This document shows positions 1 to 9,869 of a stretch of DNA of 64,000 nt, piece after piece. The notes beneath the pieces were generated by a model. That model was not told the DNA's origin and did not search any database. It saw only the letters and a program-made list of their open reading frames with translations. The stretch lies in NCBI GenBank assembly GCA_963920525.1, contig OY986437.1, positions 60,468,330-60,532,329 on the forward strand, in the 5' to 3' direction. Numbering within the stretch: position 1 is the first letter of the stretch; each line of letters starts with the position of its first letter. Origin of the DNA: Dichetophora obliterata. Lineage: Eukaryota; Arthropoda; Insecta; Diptera; Sciomyzidae. Both the position numbers and the translations under genes were made by a program.

Positions 1-600
1 TTTAAAGGTGTTTAGAAAGAAATTAATTTTATTTATCTTCACTTAATTTATTGAAATCCATTTTTTTATATATAATTTTTTTAATATTTATATTTATTTA
101 TAATTTTAATAATATATAAAATTTAATGCATTAATATAAATGCATTCAAATCCAGCAGATAGCTTTTACCATACGTTTTTACTTTACTAATATTCTTGTT
201 TGCTCTCGGGTGAAATAGGCCTACTGGGGAACCGAACACCCAAAAAAAATCGGTAACGCAGCAAATTGTATACCTCAAGGGTGGTGTGGAAATACAACCT
301 TTTATTGCTATTGAATAAGAACAAACAAAATAGCGAAAACTTTAAGCCTAAAACTGTAAATATGTTATTACAATCAGAAACCTTTTGGGCCTTTTTTTGT
401 GATGCAACCGAATGCGACCGTGTTTGAATGTTCATGTATTTGTGCGAACCAACACCAATATGGAAAATGCCGCACTTTTGTGATACTACACCACTTCCTT
501 ATATTTTACTTCTTTGGGTAACACTTAGCTCATGTCTGATTTGACAGATAATTAGTTTTATCTTTCCGCTGAACGAATATGGTTGTGTATACGCTTGAAC
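1..600. other. AT-rich sequence, no supported gene
   Basis: This stretch is low-complexity AT-rich DNA up to about 190, then mixed sequence. The short open frames show no recognisable motif. The last part may be the decayed 5' half of the mariner element that follows, but I could not find a matching left terminal repeat. Confidence 0.4.
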
Positions 601-654
601 AACGCTGGAAAATATTGCGACCTTACTTTGAAAATCATTATGCCGATTTTCCAA

Positions 655-1281
655 AAAAATCATCTTTTCCGATGAAGCTCACTTTAATTTTGGCGGGTAT
701 GTAAACAAGCAAAATTGTCGCATTTGGGGCACAAAAAACCCGCACGCATACATTGAAAAGCCGCTGTACCCAAAACGAGTCACTGTTTGGTGCGGATTTT
801 GGTCTAGAGGCATAATTAGGCCATTTTTCTTCGAAAATGAGCAAGGAGTGGCCGTTACAGTCAATGGCGATCGTTATCGGGCCATGTTGAACGAATTTTC
901 GTTCACAAAAATTTAAGAGGAGGATATTGGCAACATTTGGTTTCAACGGACGGCACTACGTGCCACACAACCGAAGCTACACTCGATGTTTTGCGCCATG
1001 TTTTTGAAGATCGCATTATCAGCCGCAGAGCTGCTATCGTTTGGCCACCTCGGAGCTGCGATTTGACACCGTTGGACTATTATTTGTGGGGTGCTCTCAA
1101 AGATAAGTGTTACGCTGACAAGCCAGAGACAATTGACGCTTTAAAGGACAATATTCGTGAAGCCATTGGTGAAATACAGCTGCACACAATCGATAATGTG
1201 CTTAAAAATTGGACCGATCGTGTAGGCTACTGCATGGCCAGCGGAGGCAGCCATTTGAATGAAATTATTTTTCATTATTAA
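655..1281 (+). pseudogene. mariner transposase fossil, DD41D (rosa-like)
   Basis: This is the catalytic half of a Tc1/mariner-superfamily DDE/D transposase, the nuclease that cuts and pastes its own element. The first frame (655-916) reads through FSDEAHFNFGG, holding the first Asp (codon 671-673), and VTVWCGF. It ends at a TAA that interrupts the TKI-EEDIG segment. The second frame (937-1281) reads TDGTTCHT with the second Asp (949-951), then WPPRSCDLTPLDYYLWG with the third Asp (1075-1077). Forty-one residues separate the last two Asp. That DD41D spacing defines the rosa lineage of mariner-like elements, described from Ceratitis rosa and other tephritids. The frame change near 945 looks like loss of one base in the expected Q-Q-D codons. 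With a stop, a frameshift and no N-terminal DNA-binding domain, it is dead. The superfamily is secure; assignment to rosa rests on the spacing. Confidence 0.88.
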
Positions 1282-1381
1282 CCGGAAGGATTGTACTTTT
1301 AAATTAAAAAAGAAATTTGAGAAAATATGTAGTAGTTTTTTTTTAATAGAATTTTCAAAAAAAAAGTTATTTGGACCCTTT
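1282..1381 (+). mobile_element. 3' end of the mariner-like element
   Basis: About 100 bp of non-coding DNA follow the transposase stop and finish in AAGTTATTTGGACCCT, followed by TTA. Read inward this is AGGGTCCAAATAACTT, a plausible mariner terminal repeat. I found no matching left end, so the element seems 5'-truncated or too decayed to trace. Confidence 0.5.
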
Positions 1382-1389
1382 ACTTAACT

Positions 1390-2417
1390 ATATATTTGCA
1401 TGTGGCAGAAACATATTTTTTACTGATTCAAAAAACATTTGCCGTAGACAAATGCAATCACGGTCTTTAAAAGGTCGCAAAAACTTATGTAAAACTTTAG
1501 AATTATAGTTTTTATTGCAATGACAGCTTCATCTGATAAATAACTTTCTTCTGTTTCAACGCTATGACCACAATACACAGATATAATGTCCCCTGAAACT
1601 ACATTTTTATTATCAACATCAATGCTGAAGATAGAGTTGTCTATAACAGGACCAGTTTTGTTTTTCCTCATATTTTTCACAATGAAAATATTTTTGAGTA
1701 ACAAACTCATCATTGAATATTAAAAATGACAATTTTTTTTTTTGCTAAATACAGTTGATAGCTTTGATGGAAAATTTCATAGTTTTTTTTTACAAAAATT
1801 TGAAAGGCTTAAAATCGGCCCAAAAAATTGTTTTCTTTTAATTGTTGTGGGACTCTATCATACATTCAATAAAACCACAGAAAGGGTAAAGTAATTGAAG
1901 TAAAAACCCCAAAATATGAATTTAAATTTATTCAAAGAAATTTATTTTTTACTGCTAAATAAACACTGCTAGATAAACAAAAAACAAACACAATGCATAA
2001 TTCACCGTTATATAGCACACAAAATATAATGACAAAATGATCACTGCTAAAAATGGTGAAAAAAGTTTTATCTGAAATTTTTTCACTATATTTGGCACGA
2101 ATTAAAGCAACGCGTATTTTCTCTCCAAGTCCACTGTCAATGTCAAAACATTGGTGATGCCTGTGGAAAATATCGGAGAAAAGTTCGAGTCCCACATTAG
2201 CAGATGTCCCACTTTAGACAATCTTACCCACTTTACCCACAGAGGTCCCACTTTACCTTACATATTCCAAAAATATCACAAAAAGAACCATATAAATGTT
2301 TGTGACGAATAAATCGCAATAGATTTAGAAAAACCGCAGTGACGCAGTAGAACATTAAATTTTGCTAAAAAACGCAGTAGATCTACTGCAATTGCAGCAA
2401 AGTCCGAACACTGGTGC
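1390..2417 (-). repeat. dispersed repeat, copy A, with peptide remnant
   Basis: Read on the minus strand, this segment begins near 2417 with AGTGTTCGGACTTTGCTGCA and a run rich in GCAGTAGATCTAC. After an interruption (about 1713-2258) it continues into a frame at 1420-1713 containing SIDVDNKNVVSG and YCGHSVETEESYLSDEA. A second copy lies on the plus strand at 53660-54020, without that interruption and with the same peptide (YCGFSVETEKSNMSDEA after a frameshift). Agreement in amino acids between two diverged copies says the frame was once translated. I do not recognise the protein. The CAGTG-type end suggests a DNA transposon, possibly hAT. Confidence 0.6.
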
Positions 2418-2517
2418 TCAGCTAGCACAGCGCAGCAACAAAAAAAAAACTAATGAGCCTCGAGCAAGGCGAAAAGTGAGATTTATGGAGATTTATGTAT
2501 CTAAATGCAGAGCGGCG

Positions 2518-4203
2518 CACAGTGGGCCCAAATGGACGTTTGCGTCCCAATAATGATTTTTTCAAAATTACTCTTGCAGCCTGTATCGTTATGAAAATAA
2601 CCTAAGAAAAGGTCAAATTTCGTACTACAATGAAAATTTTATAAAAAACCTGACACGATTCAGTTATATGGCTTGCTAAAGTGTTCTCAAGACACAGTCC
2701 TATGTAAGCAGCGAAATGAAGAACGTTTTTAATCAAATTTTTTCAACTCTTTTTAAATTGATTATACAAGTATTATATATGGTTCAAAAACTTAATGTTT
2801 AAGCTTTTTGAACAAATAAAAATATTAAAACAAAAAATTGTTTTATTTAATTAATTTAATATTTTTATCAACCTGTTTTTTTTACTTGTTTTTCATCTTT
2901 GATTAAGGTTTAAATAGAAAAATGCACTGTTTTCTTTCATAGTGCATTTGGTTCCTTAGTACATTGGTAACTAGGTAGACAAAAAAAAATAAGTTGCTCC
3001 AATTTTGCCCTTTTTGAGAAATTTAAATGTTCATAACGTAGGTGCATGGCAAAAATAAAGCCCATAAACATTATATTTTTTCTTCTATTTAACTCCGTTG
3101 ATGCAGTCGCAATTGATAGCTCCGTTAAAATCTGCATGTTTCTCAAATTCATGTTTTTCTAGAAGAAACCAGTGGCGTAGGAATGCAAAAGGGGGCCTTA
3201 CTGCCCTTTCTAACTCATCACATATTATTAACTTGTGTTTTTGGGGTTTTTATGGTAACTTTGCACAATTCAACTATTTCTTGAATTTTTATGGATCCCA
3301 TGCCTTTGTCCAGCATCGTATTATTCTATAATATATGTTTTCTTGTTTATGTTAGAATTCTTCAACAAATACGATTTTTTGTTGATGAGTTTTTTTCCGT
3401 AATCATGGTTATATATATGCCACACTTTTACCACACACAACAAAACACTTTACACAAACTTCTCAACTTTATATTTAAATTTTATATTTAAGCCTTTATT
3501 TTTAATATTTCAAAAATTATGAAAATTTCTATCACTTTGCAAGAATAATCTTAACAAGCTTGTAATAAAAAAATAATAGATTTTGAAAAAACGTATTTTG
3601 AATGATTTATTGAATATCATAGACAATATATTTTAAATTTGGCTTCATTATTGCAAAACACAAGAAAGTTACACAATTTTGAAACGCAAAATCGTATTTT
3701 TTGAACTTGAAATAAATTATTACTAAAAACTAAAATGAATTTTGGAAAAAAGTATTTCAAGTGATTTATTGAATACCAAAAAAAAATACATTCTAAATTG
3801 GGATTAAATACTTCAAGAAACAAAAATGCTTCAGATTTTTCAAAGCCAAAATCGTATTTTTTTAAATTTAAAACAAAAGTTTGGTTCTAAAACTAAAATG
3901 GATTTTGAAAAAAGTAATTTAAGTGATTTATTGAATTTCTTAGAAAATAAACTTTAAATTTGGTTTCACTAAGACACGAAAGTTAGAGAATTTTGAAACG
4001 CACAATTCAAGCCATAATCGTATATTTCTTAACTTTAAATAAAATTTTAGTAATCAAAAAACAACATGGATTCTGAAAATAAAAAAAAAGTTCAAACGAT
4101 TTATTGAATATCATAGATAATATATTCGAAGTTTGGCTTTATTATACCAAGAGACAAAGGTATTAGGTTTTTGAGACGCAAAAGTCTATTTGGGGCCACT
4201 GTG
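2518..4203. mobile_element. Transib-like non-autonomous transposon
   Basis: The element has terminal inverted repeats of about 30 bp. The left end reads CACAGTGGGCCCAAATGGAC and the right end, reverse-complemented, CACAGTGGCCCCAAATAGAC. It is flanked by the direct repeat CGGCG at 2513-2517 and 4204-4208. Known Transib elements, relatives of the RAG1 recombinase, make 5-bp target duplications of type CGNCG and begin with a heptamer like the V(D)J signal CACAGTG. Both features are present. At the right end a nonamer-like TCAAAAACC follows the heptamer after 22 bases; the left counterpart is weak (CCAATAATG). No RAG1-like protein motif was seen inside, so the element is non-autonomous. The right half is a tandem array, listed separately. 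Confidence 0.82.
3579..4165. repeat. tandem repeat inside the Transib-like element, about 163-bp unit
   Basis: Units start at about 3579, 3737, 3901 and 4069 (spacings 158, 164 and 168). Each opens with GATTTTGAAAAAA-like sequence, passes through GATTTATTGAAT and ends near a segment such as TTTTGAAACGCAAAATCGTA. The last unit runs into the right terminal repeat, where the same place reads TTTTTGAGACGCAAAAGTCT. The repeat unit therefore contains a copy of the subterminal sequence. Units are clearly diverged, so the array is old. Confidence 0.8.
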
Positions 4204-4215
4204 CGGCGCTCCAAA

Positions 4216-5230
4216 TCAAAACAAAAGAAAAAAACACCATTTTGTATATCTTTGATATATATTGTCTTAACCCAATAAGGTTTATACCTGGTGTTGTTTA
4301 TACCTAGTTGTTATTCTGAAATACTTGCTGCATTCAGAAGAGTCTGTCTTTTATGAAAACAAAATACATATATACGTAAATAAATTGAAATATCATGTTA
4401 TTGCAAAAAGCCCTTCAATTAATAATCAAGTTTTTAAAAAGTTTCTCTTTTGCACTTTTTCTTGCCCAAAAAGTGTACAAAATAAAAATAACAACCTCAA
4501 AAATCAATTCATTTCCATTAAAGTTTTGAGTCAATCAAGTTGTTTGACACTCACCTCATTCACACCGTTCATGCTCATTCATGCACAATCCCATTCTAGA
4601 CCACAAACTAAATACAAATAAATTGTATCTGTGTATCTATCTAGCCGCAAAAAGGTTTTTGTTGGTGTGAGTGTGTTTGAACATCTATTAAATGAAGTGG
4701 TTTTGCAAATAAGTTCAGAAAGTGAGACAGATGACAGCTGTAAATATTGTATGGAAGAATGTAGGAATAAAGTTACTTGACAGACAACCAATCAACTTTG
4801 TGCTTGTTCTTGCAATTGTCAGTAAATATTTGCTACCAATAAAAGTGTGAAGTTAGTAAAATTAACATTACAAGAACAACAAAGAGAAGTTAAACATACA
4901 TATGTGCTTATCTAAAAGATCCACTTCGCAATCGACTGCAAGTGAAAAAAGAAAATTGACAGTGGGAATGTCAATAGTTGTCATAATAATGGTCAGTTGG
5001 TGGAACGTTCCTCTGATGTTGATGTTGACGGAATATATTTTTTTTCCAAGTTGATTCTTACGAATATTGGAGGCATAGTGGGGCAAAAGTCGAAAAATAT
5101 GGGGTAAGAAATGAGTCAAAAATGGCCATTGAGTAATCTACTTTTCTTATGTTATGCTTTCCGTGTTTTTTGTTAAGATGTTACAAAAAAACTTTTCAAC
5201 TATAATTTATTATAGTGTGCAACACAAACA
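4216..5230. other. unassigned spacer
   Basis: Mixed AT-rich DNA with short open frames on both strands and no protein motif, RNA gene or clear repeat boundary that I recognise. Confidence 0.4.
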
Positions 5231-5444
5231 AATTATTGCAAGAATCTTAATGGTTTCCTTAGCCCTAATATGGACAACTGGGCCTTAATAGGCCAATTTG
5301 GACATTTAATATTTTTTAATATTTTTTGACGCATCGATCTGAAACTTCTTGCGGTGATGCTTCATGAGCACAAAAACCAAAAATTGTGTTGATCGGATTC
5401 AGTTCGTAGAAGAAATTTTTCTTTTTATTATCTCAAAATCGAAA

Positions 5445-5833
5445 ATAACCTACTGGGCCCTAAATAAGCCCAGACCCCCCGAGACCCCCAGAGTTTTTGC
5501 GCATGCAAGAGATAATTTTCGGACTTGTTTTTGCATGTGATGCATAATAGCAGGCGTTGTGTTTCGTGCTTATCATGACAACAACGATTATTTTGTAAAA
5601 TTTTTTGTTTTTATTATTATTCTTTGCGATCTTAGTGTTTTCAGTGCGCAAGTTGTGTAGGGGCTTTGAATTTTTATAGGTTATTGTGTGGGGAAAATGG
5701 TGGGGAAAATGATGGGAAAACTGCAAATGATCATCATACCTTCCAACATCATACCTGCCTATGCAAAAATATGAAACGACACGCTACATCTCCCTTTTAT
5801 TTTACAAGGGCCTACTTAGGCCCAGTAGGTTAT
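5445..5833. repeat. inverted-repeat element with ATAACCTACTGGGCC ends
   Basis: The left arm ATAACCTACTGGGCCCTAAA (5445) and the reverse complement of the right arm, ATAACCTACTGGGCCTAAGT (ending 5833), face each other about 390 bp apart. No convincing target duplication was seen. Related single arms occur just upstream (5262-5300, with ACTGGGCCTTAATAGGCC) and near 35045 and 35245. This looks like a MITE-type repeat of unassigned superfamily. Confidence 0.55.
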
Positions 5834-5903
5834 GTCGCCGCCTCACAGCGTGTGTTGCCCATCCAAGGGTTAATGAACTTTATTTTCCTTAGAACATACT
5901 CAC

Positions 5904-6307
5904 CAGAGAGAGATCTGCAACGAATCACATTTTTGAATCATGAGCCACTTACTCAAAAATGAGTATGAATAAGTATAAGTTTCCAAAGTAGTTTCTAAAG
6001 TAGTACTCATATGTAATTGATTCGAAAAAAGGGAATCACATTTTTGAATCCCTAGCAACTTACACAAAAGTGGGTATGCATAAGTATAAGTAGATTCCAA
6101 AGTACTATTCGTATGTGATTGATTCAAAACAAAGTGAATCACATTTTTGAATTATGACCCACTTACACAAAATACTCATACTCATTTTTGAGTAAGTGGC
6201 TCATGATTAAAATGTGATTCATTTCAAATCTCTGATTTGAATCACTGAGTTGTGAACGAATAGTACTCGAGTACTATTTATTTTTAAGTATTCGTTGCAG
6301 ATCTCTG
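5904..6307. mobile_element. hAT-type MITE with internal repeats
   Basis: The ends read CAGAGAGATCTGCAACGAAT on the left and CAGAGATCTGCAACGAATAC on the right (reverse-complemented); the left has two extra bases. An 8-bp direct repeat ATACTCAC lies at 5896-5903 and 6308-6315. An 8-bp duplication and CAGAG termini are typical of hAT transposons. The interior repeats a segment of about 110 bp containing GAATCACATTTTTGAAT and AAGTATAAGT three times, with one copy inverted at the right end. No coding potential is evident. Confidence 0.85.
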
Positions 6308-6520
6308 ATACTCACCAACGGATCTATGTGGATTTGCTCAGATAAGAGATTTTTTCAAGGTAACATTGTTATTCGTTTTGCTATTGTCTTTATCCCTAAC
6401 CTAAGTACAATTATGATTTGAGACTTTTAGCAAAGTTGTTGCAAAGTGCTTGACCCAAACATTTTACCTTAAACCAACCCGAGGGATTCAAATACTACCC
6501 CCTTAACTAAAAAAATCAAT

Positions 6521-6965
6521 AGGGCTATTCCCAGTTACGGGCAAATAGCTTTGCAAATGTATGCCCAACCAAATATTTGCCATCAACTGTGAGCACACTT
6601 TTTAGAACACTGTTGCAAACAAAACTCACTGCTGTTTTGGAGGGAAAAAAAAAACAACACGAACAGTATTTGTGGTGTTTTTCGTTATTATTTATCAAAG
6701 AATATTATTTATCAAAGTGAGTTCCATATCAGAGTCTGTTAATTTTGTTTTATTAGCGGCGTTTGGTTAAAATGTGACAGCTGATTAATTGGCAAATAAG
6801 TTTTGCCCATGCTCGACTGTATGCAATGCGATTTTAGTGTTGCAAATTTGACACAGTCGGGCAAATGCAAATCTGTACATTTTGTTGTTGTGTTGAAAAT
6901 ATTTGCCATCATATTTTGCAAATGCCACGATGCCACGCTATTTGCCCGTAATCGGGAATAGCCCT
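6521..6965. mobile_element. PIF/Harbinger-like MITE
   Basis: Terminal inverted repeats of about 29 bp begin AGGGCTATTCCCAGTTACGG on the left and AGGGCTATTCCCGATTACGG on the right (reverse-complemented). They are flanked by AAT on both sides (6518-6520 and 6966-6968). A 3-bp duplication and GGGC-type ends fit the PIF/Harbinger superfamily. Subterminal ATATTTGCCATCA-type motifs also occur near both ends. No protein is encoded. Confidence 0.7.
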
Positions 6966-7821
6966 AATATAATTCAGGAACGGTCAGATATAGAAGTTTT
7001 ATGATAATGAGCAAACAAATTTTTCTATCTACATCTTTCATCTACAACTTTGCAGAACATTGTATTTTATAAAAATGTACCTTTTCATATAAAAACTCTT
7101 AGCAAAGTTTTTAGAAGATACAATTTTTAGTTTTTCCTATGAACTTCGCTCTATTTTTAAAAAGCTTTTGAAAAAATTTAAAAGAAAAAAATTTTCACTG
7201 AAAACAAGAGTTTCATGCATTGAACACTTTGATGGTGGCTTCTGCCTGATTGATGTTAAAAAAAAATTAAGACAGAATTATGAGAGCCGTCAGAGCTGGA
7301 TCAAAAAGTATTCATTACAATTTTATTCCAATTCCTTGGAATTAGAAATTGGTTAATTCTATTACAGGAATTGTAATTGAAGCTAAAATTTCAATTACTT
7401 TTTCATTAACTCAAAACTACTTCACTATATATTAGAAAACTTTATTTGACTCCCACTGTTAGTAGGTTAATGAAATATTTACAAATAAACGTATTATTTA
7501 TCAGAGATAAAAATTTTTTAATTTAATACCACATTTTCAGTTAGAACAAAATATATACAGTGAGGAGCATTAATGGAACGCCTTGCTTCAATTTCGCGAA
7601 AATGCTAATATTTTTAGTCTTTCTTAAAGTATATAATAAAAGTTTTTTGTGTTTTCTTTTAATGCAATTATTATTATGAAAAAACAAACAATATAACAAT
7701 TAATATAAAAATATAACAGTTGCTTAAAAAAAAAGAAAACTTTTACATGTTCAGTTTGTTGAAAAATGTTCCAATTTTACACTTCAACAAAAAAATCATA
7801 TATGTATATGAGTAAATATTA

Positions 7822-8940
7822 CTATTTGATCCAATATCCTTTAGCTTCTTTCAGCTGCTTAATGCGTGAAGGCATGTTACTGCAATAATTTGCCTTCATT
7901 TCATCTGGAATTGCCTGCCAGACGTCCACTACACGCTCCCAAAGTTCGTGAACACCTTCAGGGACATCAGGGTATTTGCCAATTTTCCTTTGACATGACT
8001 CCAAAAAGTTTCTTTTGTATTCATATCAGGTGATTGTGGAGGCCACTTTAACGCGAAACACCCTGTCGTTGCCATATGGCAACGCAAACACAAACACTTA
8101 AAATGTGCTTATTTTAGTTTAAACCTTTTTATGTATGCGTTAACAGGTCATTCTGAAAATTTAAAAAAAATTTACTTCGGGTTAAAACCGAAAAATGTTG
8201 ATCCTGCAACCATGTTATTACTATTTTAGCAGTATACTGCGGGTCATTATCGTGCTGAAAAATCCCGTTTTCAGACGAAGGGTCCAACTAAAGGTCCAGC
8301 AACATTAATAGTAATAAAACAATTTACAACCCCAAACCATGATGGGGTTGTAATCATCCATCGCCATGTTTCATGGTTTGTTTCACTTGGCTTGGAGTCA
8401 ATATTTTGGCGTCCCTGGTCCAATACCACGATCGTCCATCCGATTCAGAACGGTTTATTTTGGTCTCATCGGACCAAATAACCTATTTAAAATAAAACTA
8501 ATCTTAATTTAAAAAAACAAGTTTATTTTTACTGCCTTTTTCCAGTCCGCCAAAGTCCAGTTTTCATACTACTCGACAAATTTCATTCGCATTTTAAAGT
8601 TTTTTGGTGAAATATACGGGTTTTTCTTCTATTCTGCAGGTTCCAAACCTATGCTGCTTAAACTTCTACGTATAGTCCACGCACTTGCTTTAACTCCATG
8701 AGTTTCTGCTGCTTCAGCCGGACAAACACCTTTGCCGCTTGTTACTAAATTCGCAATATAACGACAAGTTCGATCATCGATTATTTTTGGGCGTCCAAAT
8801 TTTGGTTCCGAATTTGTAATATTATGCTTTTTTTATTCTTTGTACCGTCGTATGGCTTATATTGTGTTTTTCGCAATATTTCTTATAGATTCACCAATTT
8901 TTTATAAGTCCACGATTTCCCGTTGTTTGGAAGCTAACAT
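7822..8940 (-). pseudogene. Tc1-like transposase fossil
   Basis: Broken DD34E-type transposase read from 8940 down to 7822. Visible in order: the start MLASKQREIVDL (ATG at 8938-8940) and a first helix-turn-helix; FGRPKIIDDRTCRYIANLV with the GRP motif and second helix-turn-helix (about 8700-8820); WSDETKINR with the first catalytic Asp (8468-8470); FQHDNDPQYTA with the second Asp (8249-8251); WPPQSPDMNTKETFW with the catalytic Glu kept (about 8000-8045); and a normal C-terminus PDVPEGVHELWERV through SMPSRIKQLKEAKG (7822-8004). Several frameshifts and stops separate these blocks. About 130 bp of non-matching DNA around 8050-8190 splits the segment between the second Asp and the Glu, and contains an 18-bp perfect palindrome. 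The catalytic triad survives but the reading frame does not. Confidence 0.9.
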
Positions 8941-9064
8941 TGTGGTCGGTTGTCAAGCGAAGACGTTTACGCTTAAATTGGCACAAAAAAGTTTACAAAA
9001 ATATTTATCAATATTATAATAACCGTAAAATAGAAAGAAACTATGAGGCGTGCAAAAGTGGAAC

Positions 9065-9242
9065 CAAGGCTCATCTATAAGGTTGTGGCACTTGAGAGTG
9101 AGCTCGGTCGAACTGTCAGAATGGACGAAAAGAAAGCAATAAAATGAATGCATAGAACAAAGAAAAACACAGTGACAGTTCAAGCAAAGGCGGAAAAAGA
9201 GTGCATTTCTTTCAAGTGCCACAACCTTATAAATTAACCTTG
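9065..9242. mobile_element. hAT-like MITE nested in Tc1
   Basis: Terminal inverted repeats of about 31 bp begin CAAGGCTCATCTATAAGGTT on the left and CAAGGTTAATTTATAAGGTT on the right (reverse-complemented), both continuing GTGGCACTTGA. The perfect 8-bp direct repeat AGTGGAAC flanks it (9057-9064 and 9243-9250). The 8-bp duplication points to hAT, although P-type elements also make 8-bp duplications. No coding capacity. Confidence 0.85.
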
Positions 9243-9530
9243 AGTGGAACTCTAGCACCAATGCCTCTATCTATGTCTATGGAGAGAGGAAATGTATTAT
9301 ACCTCTCTTTAGTTTAAGAGCAAAACACAAAAAAATGTATGTTATTACAATTTTTAGGCATGACGTATTGGAAATAGCATTTTGAATGAAAATATTTTTA
9401 AAGTAAGAAGCGCGTTCCATTTTTGCTCGTCAGTGTAGCTGCTACGCTACCTGGTTTAATCTCGCCGACTTTTTGCAAGGTGCTCGGTACACAACTTCCA
9501 TCCTTGTACAAAATTTCATTAATCTACCAG

Positions 9531-9835
9531 CAAAGCGATTTTTTCTAATTCTATTCCTAAGGAATTGAGGCGTTCAATTGCCAATTACAATTTGCGCAAT
9601 GGAACTTACTTTTTTTCAATTCCATCCCAGAGGAATTGAAGTGATCAATTACAATTGCTGTGATGGAATTGAAAATTTTTTAATTGCATTCCTGAGGAAT
9701 TGAGATGTCCAATTACCAATTATAATTCCTGTAATATAATTGAGAAGTTTTTCCAAGTACATTCATGAGGAATTGAAATGTACAATTACCAATTCCTAAT
9801 TGGAAGGAATTGGAATTGAGGTGGAATTAAATTAA
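9531..9835. repeat. degenerate tandem repeat, GAATTGARGTG unit
   Basis: Four diverged units of roughly 70 bp, each containing AGGAATTGA followed by CAATTACCAATTA-type sequence. They form the right arm of the hAT-like foldback. The single unit at 7325-7375 is the inverted counterpart on the left. Confidence 0.7.
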
Positions 9836-9869
9836 AAATGAATCATTACAACTCAGCTCTGATAGCAGT

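Larger units (their letters stand above)
7558..9435. mobile_element. Tc1-like transposon (degenerate)
   Basis: The ends read CAGTGAGGAGCATTAATGGA on the left and CACTGACGAGCAAAAATGGA on the right (reverse-complemented). TA flanks both sides (7556-7557 and 9436-9437), the standard Tc1/mariner target duplication. A broken transposase lies on the minus strand inside. A small hAT-like MITE (9065-9242) interrupts the region upstream of the transposase start, so it inserted later. Confidence 0.88.
7291..9861. mobile_element. hAT-like foldback element carrying a nested Tc1
   Basis: Both ends begin CAGAGCTG and continue into related inverted arms rich in ATTCCAATTCC (7325-7375 on the left, 9530-9840 on the right). 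The flanks AGAGCCGT (7283-7290) and ATAGCAGT (9862-9869) match at six of eight bases, compatible with an old 8-bp hAT target duplication. The right arm contains a tandem array. The same CAGAGCTG end is seen in the element at 31544-32782. A Tc1 element sits in the middle. Confidence 0.65.

Noticed and set aside
3168..3205. CAGTGGCGTAGGAATGC as a hAT terminus inside the Transib-like element
   Set aside because: No partner end or duplication was seen nearby; the CCTACGCCACTG at 26356 is too far away to pair credibly.
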